Part shown: one piece after another, positions 8,075 through 15,266 of the stretch
Position numbering within the stretch: position 1 is the first letter of the stretch
Layout: every line of letters starts with the position of its first letter
Position numbers and translations under genes: made by a program
Notes under the pieces: generated by a model
What the model was told of the DNA's origin: nothing
The model's input: the letters and a program-made list of their open reading frames with translations, nothing else
Databases searched by the model: none
Assembly: GCF_007991495.1 (NCBI RefSeq)
Contig: NZ_BJYL01000008.1
Span: forward strand, 1 to 64,000
Length of the DNA: 64,000 nucleotides
DNA from: Sporosarcina luteola
Lineage (GTDB): Bacteria; Bacillota; Bacilli; Bacillales_A; Planococcaceae
Direction of reading: 5' to 3'

Positions 8075-9346
8075 TTGTTCAGCAAACTTAACGAACATAT
8101 TCGCAAGCGTAAAGAACGAAGACGCAGATATAAGAAGAATTACCAATCTATTTTCTTGAAGTTGAAAGTAGGACTGGCTTGTTATTTAATAATCTACTCC
8201 ATCAGTTATATGTCATCTGACACATCCGCATATTTTAGTAGCCAATCGAGCACATCCCAGATGATCACTGCTGGCTCTTGGGCTACAAATGAGTGCGGTG
8301 AAGAACTGGGTGAGGAATTGAACGAGGAAGGCGAGTTCACTCGCGAAGATATTGATGATACTTCTGAGTCGGAAGCTGGCACAGAAACTAGTGAAGAAAA
8401 TGGAGTTGAACAAGAGGATAAAGAGAGTGCTCCTATTGGAGAAACTGATATAGATGAAGTAACGGCTGATGTAGTGATAGACGACCACGGTGACGAAGAT
8501 GGTAATTCTAATGATGAAACCGAAAAAAATGATGGAGCAAGTGAGGAAGTCAACGTGGACAGTGGTGTAGTAGAAGTTTCACCTAACGAAGAAACCGTAG
8601 AATCTGGCGAAGAAAACAATGTCAATCCGGATATTAATGAAGATAATCCCGTAGTCGAAAGTGACGAGGATACTTTAGTAAACGATGAAAATAATATCAA
8701 CAACGATGAGGATGAAGATAGTTCTCTGGAAGAAAGCGAACAAGAAGCAGATTCAAGTGAAGTAGTCGAGGATGAATGCGGGAATCAAAATGACGGGTCA
8801 AAGGAAGACGATAAGGCAACTGCACCAAAAGAGGAAGGTGAAGCTGCTTGCAAGGATGAAGATAATGAAGAAAATGCGGAGAATGAAAACTTAAGTGATG
8901 AGCTTAATGAAGAAAATGCAACAGATGTAGAAACTGACATTGATTGCAATGCTAAGGATGATTCGCTTGAAGATGAAGCTGAAAAGGACATGGCAGTAGA
9001 AGATGAAACCGCAGAGGATGAAAAGGCAACTGATCAGGAGAAAGAGGAACCGAAGAATGATTCTGATGATCAAGCAGATAATGAAGAGGAAAATGTAGAT
9101 GTAGATGCAGTCACAGAGGAAGATACGGAAAAGCCTGAAGGAGACGATCAGAAACAACCTGACGGCAACGAAGAGCCTGTGGACGGATCTGAAGAAGAGA
9201 TATCTTCTGACGAGGACTTCGGAAAAGATGAAGTCTCAGACAATGGTTCTGATAACAAACAAGACGATGATAAAAACACAGTTAGAAATGAAGAAAAAGA
9301 TAAAGCAAAGGGTGATCTAAATGAGAGAGAAGAAAAAGAAGATTAA
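8075..9346 (+). CDS. Highly acidic secreted protein with SipW-type signal (TapA-like position)
   Basis: The 423-residue product starts at TTG after AAGGCGGG. A very basic N-terminus (KRKERRRRYKK) leads into a hydrophobic segment and the SipW-type motif TSAYFSSQ ... ITAGSW. Everything after residue ~75 is an extended low-complexity chain of Glu, Asp, Asn and Ser with only a few scattered Cys residues. In B. subtilis the gene beside sipW and tasA encodes TapA, which also has a SipW-type signal and an acidic tail. Position and signal fit a TapA-like fibre accessory, but no TapA globular domain is evident. The acidic chain could bind cations or the cell wall. The last 26 bases overlap sipW. Confidence 0.7.
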   Translation: MFSKLNEHIRKRKERRRRYKKNYQSIFLKLKVGLACYLIIYSISYMSSDTSAYFSSQSSTSQMITAGSWATNECGEELGEELNEEGEFTREDIDDTSESEAGTETSEENGVEQEDKESAPIGETDIDEVTADVVIDDHGDEDGNSNDETEKNDGASEEVNVDSGVVEVSPNEETVESGEENNVNPDINEDNPVVESDEDTLVNDENNINNDEDEDSSLEESEQEADSSEVVEDECGNQNDGSKEDDKATAPKEEGEAACKDEDNEENAENENLSDELNEENATDVETDIDCNAKDDSLEDEAEKDMAVEDETAEDEKATDQEKEEPKNDSDDQADNEEENVDVDAVTEEDTEKPEGDDQKQPDGNEEPVDGSEEEISSDEDFGKDEVSDNGSDNKQDDDKNTVRNEEKDKAKGDLNEREEKED

Positions 9347-9926
9347 TGTAATGAAGTGGATAAATAACCTTGTTACCGGCATATTGATGGTCCTATTAAT
9401 CGGTGTAGCTTCAATGGTTGTCATCTCGAAAGCTTCCGGCGGAGAGCCCCAGCTTTTCGGTTACCAAATTAAAACTGTTCTTTCGGGGTCCATGGAACCG
9501 GGAATTAAAACCGGCTCGATTATCGCAGTGAAACTGGATATAGATAAGGATAATCTAAAAGAAGGCGACGTCATCACCTTCCGGGAAAGTGAAGATATGT
9601 TAATTACGCATAGGATTACGGAAGTAACAAAGAATGGAGATTCCGTTCTGTATCGTACAAAAGGTGATAACAACAATGCGGAGGACATGAATCCGGTACT
9701 TTCAGCCAATGTCGTTGCCATGTACACCGGTTTTACAGTGCCGTATCTCGGTTACTTTGCGAACTTTACTCAATCTAAAAATGGTGCGTTCCTACTGTTA
9801 GTACCGGGATTCCTATTGCTTCTTTATTCCGCATTTTCGATTTGGAAAGTACTCTCTGCAATCGAACTACCTCAAAAGAAACAAACGGAAGTATTAGAGG
9901 AGAATAGTGGGAAAAGTTCTTCCTAA
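9321..9926 (+). CDS. sipW: Signal peptidase I, SipW (ER-type)
   Basis: The 201-residue membrane protein has an N-terminal helix, catalytic Ser57 in LSGSMEP, and His97 in LITHRI in place of the Lys of ordinary bacterial signal peptidases. A KGDNN motif and a C-terminal membrane helix follow. This Ser-His arrangement marks the ER-type SipW group that processes TasA and TapA. Its start lies inside the preceding acidic-protein gene, implying translational coupling. Two likely substrates (7323-7913 and 8075-9346) sit immediately upstream. Confidence 0.93.
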   Translation: MREKKKKINVMKWINNLVTGILMVLLIGVASMVVISKASGGEPQLFGYQIKTVLSGSMEPGIKTGSIIAVKLDIDKDNLKEGDVITFRESEDMLITHRITEVTKNGDSVLYRTKGDNNNAEDMNPVLSANVVAMYTGFTVPYLGYFANFTQSKNGAFLLLVPGFLLLLYSAFSIWKVLSAIELPQKKQTEVLEENSGKSSS

Positions 9927-9956
9927 ATCAATCGTATTCTGTAAGGAGGCATTATC

Positions 9957-10616
9957 TTGATTAAACTGTTACGATTTTCCCTGCTTCTTGTTTTGATTAG
10001 CGGGATTGGTTTCTACCATGCATCTTCAGTATTCGCGGATGGTGAAAACAACGCAGAAAATAATGAAATAGACATTAGCCTATCACCAATAGATACCTTA
10101 TTTGATGTTAACAATATGAAACCCGGTGATTGGGCGCCACGAACTATCACAGTTACGAATTCTGGCAGTGAAGATTTTGCTTACGATATGCAAATGCAAA
10201 ACAATGGGGATGCAAAGCTCTTCAATGAACTGCTAATGGAAGTTAAAATTGGTGATACAGAATTGTATCAAGGTAAATTGGCGGCATTTAAATCGTTGCC
10301 TGCAAGACAACTCACAGTCGGCAGCGAGGAAAGTCTGGATATAACAATTCGTTTCCCGGAGCATCTTGGCAATGATTTTCAAGGGCTCGAAGCTTCATTC
10401 GCTCTTACTTTTACAGCAGAAGGAAAAGGTGCAACTGCCGTTAATGCCATGGTAAATGGAATGATTGACAGCGGCGGTTCCGCATCGGGGGGCTTCAAAC
10501 TACCTGGCACATCGACAAATATATTTAATATAATGCTAATTGGTTCAGGACTCGTAACTGGTGGAATTGGATTGTTGATCGTCATGCATTACAGACGGAT
10601 GAAGTTTGCTCAGTGA
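9957..10616 (+). CDS. Sortase-anchored TasA-like surface protein (LPGTS)
   Basis: The 219-residue protein starts at TTG after AAGGAGG. It has a conventional signal peptide (cleavage near VFA-DG), lacking the AYF pattern of SipW substrates. Residues 54-70 (NMKPGDWAPRTITVTNSG) closely match the TasA-like protein upstream (LKPGDWMPRT). The C-terminus is a complete sortase signal: LPGTS at 182-186, a membrane segment around 189-210 and a basic tail (HYRRMK). It is therefore likely linked covalently to peptidoglycan by the adjacent sortase. I infer that it anchors or nucleates the TasA-like fibre. Confidence 0.85.
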   Translation: MIKLLRFSLLLVLISGIGFYHASSVFADGENNAENNEIDISLSPIDTLFDVNNMKPGDWAPRTITVTNSGSEDFAYDMQMQNNGDAKLFNELLMEVKIGDTELYQGKLAAFKSLPARQLTVGSEESLDITIRFPEHLGNDFQGLEASFALTFTAEGKGATAVNAMVNGMIDSGGSASGGFKLPGTSTNIFNIMLIGSGLVTGGIGLLIVMHYRRMKFAQ

Positions 10617-10639
10617 GACACTGGAAAATTGAGTTATAA

Positions 10640-10690
10640 AAAAAAGCTGCCTATGCATGGCGTATCATGCTTTGGCAGCTTTTCTATTTT
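10640..10690 (+). terminator. Hairpin between LPGTS gene and sortase gene
   Basis: Arms AAAAGCTGCC and GGCAGCTTTT flank an internal loop, followed by CTATTTT. It may terminate or attenuate transcription before the sortase gene, which has its own AGGAGGTG ribosome-binding site. Confidence 0.7.
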
Positions 10691-10719
10691 ATATGATGGA
10701 TATACAGGAGGTGTGCATA

Positions 10720-11319
10720 TTGCTTAGAACAATAGCTTTATTATTGCTGGCGGTTGGACTGTTTGCCATTGGATACGCTAGTATGCAGCTAAACTCTGTG
10801 CGACAGTTGGAAAGGGTGGCCCTGGATCAGGCAAAGTCGGTTTTGGAACAAGCTGCACGGGTTCAAGGAAATGGAGAAGCAGAAAAACTTGGGGCAAAGC
10901 CATCCCGCCCTAAACTATCTTTCGAGAACGGCCAAACCATCGGTATCCTTGAAATCCCCAGTATCCAAAAAGAGCTGCCGATTGTAGAAGGAACAGATGA
11001 GGATTCATTAAAACAAGGTGTTGGTCATTACACAGGCACCGTCTTTCCGGGACAAAAAGATCAAATTCTATTATCTGGGCACAGAGACACTGTATTTACT
11101 GGATTGGATAAATTAAATCATGGCGATACGATCATTGTGAAGATGGAGCATGGCACCTTTGCATATGCAATCGTTGATACGGAAATTGTAGATGAAAATG
11201 ATAAAACGGTTATCCATTCGACAGCACCAGAAGAAATGCTTACTTTATCCACATGTTATCCGTTTGGTTATATTGGTAATGCGCCCCAACGGTATATTGT
11301 TTATGCGAAACCGAAGTGA
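10720..11319 (+). CDS. srtD: Class D sortase
   Basis: The 199-residue protein has an N-terminal membrane anchor and the sortase catalytic triad His121 (LSGHRDTVF), Cys179 (LSTCYPFGY) and Arg191 (QRYIVYA). The TLSTCYPFGYIG and GHRDT patterns are typical of class D sortases of Bacillales. The TTG at 10720 is preferred because AGGAGGTG lies seven bases upstream; longer in-frame starts would fall in the preceding hairpin. It should cleave LPxT-type signals; the only one seen in this window is the LPGTS protein immediately upstream. Confidence 0.92.
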   Translation: MLRTIALLLLAVGLFAIGYASMQLNSVRQLERVALDQAKSVLEQAARVQGNGEAEKLGAKPSRPKLSFENGQTIGILEIPSIQKELPIVEGTDEDSLKQGVGHYTGTVFPGQKDQILLSGHRDTVFTGLDKLNHGDTIIVKMEHGTFAYAIVDTEIVDENDKTVIHSTAPEEMLTLSTCYPFGYIGNAPQRYIVYAKPK

Positions 11320-11650
11320 AAAGAAACAGGAGAATACTAATAAACTGAATGGTATTTTTTATACAGTCAGTTTATTTTTAGGCATAAAGACTATCACCAT
11401 TCATAGTTATAAACACTATAATAAGACCTAAGGATCTTACTGATAGAATTTTTTATTTACTTAATAAACTTTCATCAGCATTAAGCACTATTGGACAAAA
11501 TAAGCTAGCGAAAATAGTTGTTTTTTGTACTATTCCGCTGAATTATCAACTTTATTACCAAAAAACAAAGAAAATATTTTATTTATTTATGAATAATCAC
11601 ATTGTATAGTGAAAGGGACTCGAAGTAAGTAATTCGTTGGGGGAGTGATG
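11320..11650. other. Intergenic region after sortase, with terminator
   Basis: A terminator-like hairpin (AATAAACTGA and TCAGTTTATT, 11339-11374, then TTTTTA) ends the sortase unit. The remaining bases are AT-rich and presumably hold a promoter for the three-gene set that follows, but no clear -35/-10 pair was identified. Confidence 0.5.
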
Positions 11651-12061
11651 ATGAATAGAAAGATGCTATTTACGATGCTAGGAGTAATCTTAATTACCTG
11701 TTCGATTACGGTTTATGCTGAAGGGAATCCCAGCATAAATATTAGGACATGGTTTATGGCTGAGTGGGATCATAATTTGGCAACGCTCAATGATGAACTG
11801 AAAATCGAACAAAGTGAAAGATTTGGGGAGCTTGATGTAGTTATTGAAAGTTACATGTCGGAAATTTCTCTTGAAGATGACGTGAAAACTCAGATTGAAC
11901 AAAGTGAAAACAGGATTCGGGCGCAAGTTTCTGAACTAAATAAGCAATTGGCAGAGGTTACAGAAAACTTAATGGATGAAAATCTTGAAGTGGACAAGCA
12001 AAAGGTGATGGAAGAGGTAGAGCAAGAAATCTTATCAATTATCAATGAAGCATTCAAATAA
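11651..12061 (+). CDS. Secreted helical protein with WF motif, paralogue 1
   Basis: The 136-residue product has a signal peptide (cleavage near VYA-EG). Soon after it comes INIRTWFMAEW, then a long charged, probably coiled-coil region ending EEVEQEILSIINEAFK. The same hydrophobic-basic-x-WF pattern follows the signal peptide of the next two gene products (HLKNWFEG, MMKNWFSK). The ATG at 11651 is chosen for its spacing from GGGGGAG. I do not recognise a family. The position behind the fibre/sortase genes suggests an extracellular or wall-associated role. Confidence 0.7.
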   Translation: MNRKMLFTMLGVILITCSITVYAEGNPSINIRTWFMAEWDHNLATLNDELKIEQSERFGELDVVIESYMSEISLEDDVKTQIEQSENRIRAQVSELNKQLAEVTENLMDENLEVDKQKVMEEVEQEILSIINEAFK

Positions 12062-12081
12062 AAAATATAGGGGGAAATGAA

Positions 12082-12855
12082 ATGTCAATGTTGAAAACGG
12101 GGAAAAAGAAAGTTGTTGCTGGGGTTGTGGCGGTTGGAGTATTGACTGGTGGGGGAGCGGTATTTGGCGCAACAGATGGCGGAACTCATTTGAAGAATTG
12201 GTTCGAGGGAATCTTCCTGGAGAAAAAAGCTGGATTGGAAGTGGAATATAATGAATACTGGGATGGTGAAATTGGAGAGCTTGATACATTAGTTGAGAAG
12301 CAGAAGGAAGATGCAGCCCTTAAACTAAAAACTAAAATGAGGACGGAACTGGCAAGTAAGGGAAAAAATATTACTAAGGAAGCGTCGAAGCATGTGAGCG
12401 CAATTGGGGTTGAAACGAAAGAATTAGAGAAATACATGAACACTGAGTTTGAGAAATTGAAAACGAGAGTGAGCGACGAAATCCACGTAGCTGGTACCGA
12501 ATGGTTTAGGGGAGCGCATACTGATTTAGAAGAAATAACAAACGAATTGGGAGAAGAGGCAAGAGATACTGTTAAAAAGGGATTGGATAATGCTACTGAA
12601 ATGGCCATTAGCAATATACAGGAGGCGATCGATAAAGCGAAGGCCGAATTGACAGCTCTGTTAGCGACTAAATCAGACGCGACAGCTAAAGAGATCAAAG
12701 ATATGATTGATGAAAGAATCTTTGGAGTTTCTTATCAAATTACTGCAGCGGCAAACTATATGGTTCAAGAACAGGAAAAGTTAATTGCTGACTTGGCGGC
12801 TGAACTTGAAGATGCTGCTGTGCAGAAAATGAATGATTTAGTGAACGGCAACTAA
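12082..12855 (+). CDS. Secreted helical protein with WF motif, paralogue 2
   Basis: The 257-residue protein begins with a hydrophobic signal-like segment (VVAGVVAVGVLTGGGAVFGA). HLKNWFEGIF follows, then a long Glu/Lys/Ala-rich helical region with coiled-coil character and few aromatic residues. The gap to the preceding gene is 20 bases and GGGGGAAATG supplies the ribosome-binding site, so the trio is probably one operon. No catalytic motif is visible. The helical stalk with repeated Ala and Glu resembles structural or apolipophorin-like amphipathic proteins only in composition. Function unknown. Confidence 0.7.
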   Translation: MSMLKTGKKKVVAGVVAVGVLTGGGAVFGATDGGTHLKNWFEGIFLEKKAGLEVEYNEYWDGEIGELDTLVEKQKEDAALKLKTKMRTELASKGKNITKEASKHVSAIGVETKELEKYMNTEFEKLKTRVSDEIHVAGTEWFRGAHTDLEEITNELGEEARDTVKKGLDNATEMAISNIQEAIDKAKAELTALLATKSDATAKEIKDMIDERIFGVSYQITAAANYMVQEQEKLIADLAAELEDAAVQKMNDLVNGN

Positions 12856-12872
12856 TTTGCGGAGGAGAGGAA

Positions 12873-13604
12873 ATGCAGAAATTAAGCGGTATTAAGAAGT
12901 ACGTTTTCGTTTCCACTGCCCTCATGCTTTTCTTCCTCCTTGGCAATGGAATACAGAGTGTGTTGGCGGAAACGGATATCGGAGCTATGATGAAGAACTG
13001 GTTTTCGAAAGAACAAAGTAAACATCTCCATGAAGTCCAAGAGGCGATTTCATCCGAAAAGGAAATATTGTTAGCACAATTACAGCTATCGATCGACGAG
13101 GAGAAAATGAAAGCCCAGCAAGAATTGGAACAGTTCAAACAGCAGGAAATTGCAAATAGGATCGGTTCGTTGCGCGACTATGCTGCGAATTTAGCGGAAG
13201 GCATTGCTAGCGACACTAGCGCTGAAAAGGCGGCAATCATTGCAGAATTGGATGCAATATTTGCCCAAGCCGCTGCTCAAATGGACGGTGCTGCTCCTCC
13301 TTCTCTGTCACCACCATCTGTCGGTGAGAAACCTGAAGAAGAAGAAAAGGTAGAAGGCGAAGATACTGTAGAAAATAGCAATGAAGAAGGAGAAATTGAT
13401 GAGCCAGAAGAGAAACTCATAGACGATCCTGAACCTGAAATTGTAGAATCGGATTCTGATGAACAGGAAAAAGAAAAAGAAAAATCCGAGGAAGATGATT
13501 CTTCGACTGAGATGGATTATCCTTCAAGTGGCATGAATGATCAGGATGATGATCAGGATTTCGAATACATTTTTGAAATGACAGACAAACAAGTTGAAGA
13601 ATAA
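12873..13604 (+). CDS. Secreted helical protein with WF motif and acidic tail, paralogue 3
   Basis: The 243-residue protein has a signal peptide ending near VLA-ET, then IGAMMKNWFSKEQ, a coiled-coil region to about residue 140, a Pro-rich hinge (PPSLSPPS) and an acidic low-complexity tail. The tail resembles the acidic protein upstream of sipW in composition. It follows paralogue 2 by 17 bases with GGAGGAGAGG before the ATG. I infer the three proteins share an export-then-assemble role at the cell surface. No LPxTG or SLH anchor is present. Confidence 0.7.
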   Translation: MQKLSGIKKYVFVSTALMLFFLLGNGIQSVLAETDIGAMMKNWFSKEQSKHLHEVQEAISSEKEILLAQLQLSIDEEKMKAQQELEQFKQQEIANRIGSLRDYAANLAEGIASDTSAEKAAIIAELDAIFAQAAAQMDGAAPPSLSPPSVGEKPEEEEKVEGEDTVENSNEEGEIDEPEEKLIDDPEPEIVESDSDEQEKEKEKSEEDDSSTEMDYPSSGMNDQDDDQDFEYIFEMTDKQVEE

Positions 13605-13616
13605 TGATTGTAAAAC

Positions 13617-13665
13617 AGGTGACAGGCACCCAAAAAATTCCGAACTGTTTGGGTGCCTGTCACCT
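13617..13665. repeat. GGTGCCTGTCACC-type palindromic repeat
   Basis: Perfect 18-base arms at 13617-13634 (AGGTGACAGGCACCCAAA) and 13648-13665 flank a 13-base loop. Related palindromes occur at 33300-33355, 34545-34595 and 41252-41298, each just past the 3' end of a gene. This copy lies between the helical-protein operon and the convergent hxlR-type gene. Confidence 0.85.
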
Positions 13666-13698
13666 TTTCGAGAGTTTTCTCGAGAAGGTGTTGTTTTC
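13662..13698. terminator. Terminator-like hairpin overlapping the palindromic repeat
   Basis: Imperfect arms CACCTTTTCGAGA and TCTCGAGAAGGTG are followed by TTGTTTTCG. It shares the AGGTGTTGTTTTC tail of the hairpin at 6047-6096. Confidence 0.6.
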
Positions 13699-13725
13699 GT
13701 TATAGGTCGGCATCTCGTTGAATAC

Positions 13726-14097
13726 CTACTCCAAATTATCGTTTAAAACGCTTTGCTCTAATACGGAAAATTTATCTCCATAAACCTTCGTAATATGATG
13801 TTCTCCCCATACACAAAGCGAATGCAGAATCCCTTCTAAACTTTGCCCATATTCGCTGAGCTCATATTCCACTTTTGGAGGAACTTGATTATAAACGATA
13901 CGTGTAATGACCCCGTCTTCCTCTAATTCCCGCAATTGTTGGGTTAACATTTTCTGTGTGATGTTTGGCATGAGACGTTTCAATTCACTTGTCCGTTTTT
14001 TTCCATGAGTCAGATGGCATAGGATCACACATTTCCATTTTCCTCCGATTACTTCGAGCGTTGCTTCAACAGATATATTGTATTTTTTACTTTGCAT
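13726..14097 (-). CDS. HxlR family transcriptional regulator
   Basis: The 123-residue protein is a full-length HxlR-type winged helix: VIGGKWKCVILCHL at the N-terminus, then RTSELKRLMPNITQKMLTQQLRELEEDG and a wing ending KVEYELSEYG. The family responds to electrophiles or aldehydes and often controls a divergent reductase gene. That fits the aldo/keto reductase reading away from it. A Cys in the first helix (WKCVI) could be a redox or electrophile sensor, as in YodB/HxlR. The start has AAAAGGAG upstream. A 14-base palindrome in the shared promoter region is the likely operator. Confidence 0.92.
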   Translation of the reverse strand: MQSKKYNISVEATLEVIGGKWKCVILCHLTHGKKRTSELKRLMPNITQKMLTQQLRELEEDGVITRIVYNQVPPKVEYELSEYGQSLEGILHSLCVWGEHHITKVYGDKFSVLEQSVLNDNLE

Positions 14098-14144
14098 ATA
14101 TTATTCTCCTTTTAATAGGAACTAAAAAGTGCCTATATTACTTT

Positions 14145-14220
14145 AAAGTACGTACTTTTCTTTTGGAATCATATATACCATAATAACATTTGCAGGAACG
14201 TGCATACTATACGTACTTTT
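14145..14220. promoter_or_regulatory. Candidate HxlR operators in divergent promoter
   Basis: AAAGTACGTACTTT at 14145-14158 is a perfect 14-base palindrome. A second half-site, TATACGTACTTTT, lies at 14208-14220 next to the aldo/keto reductase leader. The arrangement suits an autoregulated HxlR repressor that also controls the divergent gene. Confidence 0.6.
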
Positions 14221-14272
14221 TCGGTGAAACGAAAACTAACACATATTTGAAAATTTGGAGGTTGGCAATAGG

Positions 14273-15115
14273 ATGGTTATAAATTTACAAGACACAACAA
14301 TTTTGCATAATGGCGTGAAAATGCCTTGGTTTGGACTTGGCGTTTTTAAAGTCGATGAAGGTCCTGAATTAGTGAAAGCAGTAAAAACAGCAATCACACA
14401 TGGATACCGGTCCATTGATACTGCAGCGATTTACGCGAATGAGGAAGGCGTTGGCAAAGGGATTCAGGAAGGCTTGAAAGCAGCAGGTATTTCAAGAGAA
14501 GAGCTATTCGTTACATCAAAAGTTTGGAACACAGATTTAGGGTATGAATCAACAATAGCTGCATATGAAAGAAGTATACAGAAACTCGGGTTGGACTATT
14601 TGGATTTATATTTGATTCATTGGCCGGTTGAAGGGGAGTATAAAGAGGCTTGGAGAACATTGGAAACTCTTTATAAAGAAGGTAAAGTAAAAGCGATTGG
14701 TGTAAGTAATTTCCAAATTCATCATCTGGAAGATTTATTCAAAGACGCTGAAGTTAAGCCAATGGTCAATCAAGTAGAACGTCACCCACGATTAACGCAA
14801 AAAGAGCTGCAAGCGTTCTGCCAAAAAAACGACATTCAGCTTGAAGCATGGTCGCCGTTAATGCAAGGTGAGTTGCTTTCGAATGAAGTTATTAAGGAAA
14901 TTGCGGACAAGCACAATAAATCAGTTGCTCAAACCATTTTACGTTGGGACTTGCAACAAGGGGTTGTCGTCATTCCGAAATCAACGAAAGAGCATCGAAT
15001 TGTTGAAAATGCGGACATCTTTGATTTTGAATTGACGGAAGAGGAAATGCAAATCATTGACGGGTTGAATCAGGATTATCGAGTCGGGCCGGATCCGGAT
15101 AATTTCGATTTTTAA
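14273..15115 (+). CDS. yvgN: Aldo/keto reductase (YvgN-like glyoxal/methylglyoxal reductase)
   Basis: The 280-residue enzyme shows the AKR tetrad Asp49, Tyr54 (SIDTAAIY), Lys83 (TSKVWN) and His116 (LIHWP). It also has the NADPH-binding IPKSTKEHR segment near the C-terminus. Sequence features such as LHNGVKMPWFGLGVFKV and SPLMQGELL match B. subtilis YvgN (AKR5G), an NADPH-dependent glyoxal/methylglyoxal reductase. ATG 14273 is chosen; longer in-frame starts are possible. It is divergent from an HxlR regulator, suggesting induction by reactive aldehydes or quinone-like electrophiles (inference). Confidence 0.92.
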   Translation: MVINLQDTTILHNGVKMPWFGLGVFKVDEGPELVKAVKTAITHGYRSIDTAAIYANEEGVGKGIQEGLKAAGISREELFVTSKVWNTDLGYESTIAAYERSIQKLGLDYLDLYLIHWPVEGEYKEAWRTLETLYKEGKVKAIGVSNFQIHHLEDLFKDAEVKPMVNQVERHPRLTQKELQAFCQKNDIQLEAWSPLMQGELLSNEVIKEIADKHNKSVAQTILRWDLQQGVVVIPKSTKEHRIVENADIFDFELTEEEMQIIDGLNQDYRVGPDPDNFDF

Positions 15116-15149
15116 TTAGACGCGGTGATCGTTTAATGAATACTAATGC

Positions 15150-15203
15150 TGAAGCGCCATGCATCCGTTCAACTATAAGTTGACTGGTGCTTGGCGCTTT
15201 TTC
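15150..15203 (+). terminator. Terminator after aldo/keto reductase gene
   Basis: GAAGCGCC pairs with GGCGCTTTTTC across a loop that itself contains CAACTATAAGTTG, giving a stem with T-run. Confidence 0.7.
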
Positions 15204-15266
15204 ATCTCAATTTAAATTCGGTTATTGGCGGTATTAGTTTTCACTGACAATGAGCATACGATCATT

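Noticed and set aside
8206-8703. Ser-rich frames on the minus strand opposite the acidic protein gene
   Set aside because: They are antisense images of GAA/GAT-rich codons, lack ribosome-binding sites and overlap a well-supported gene.
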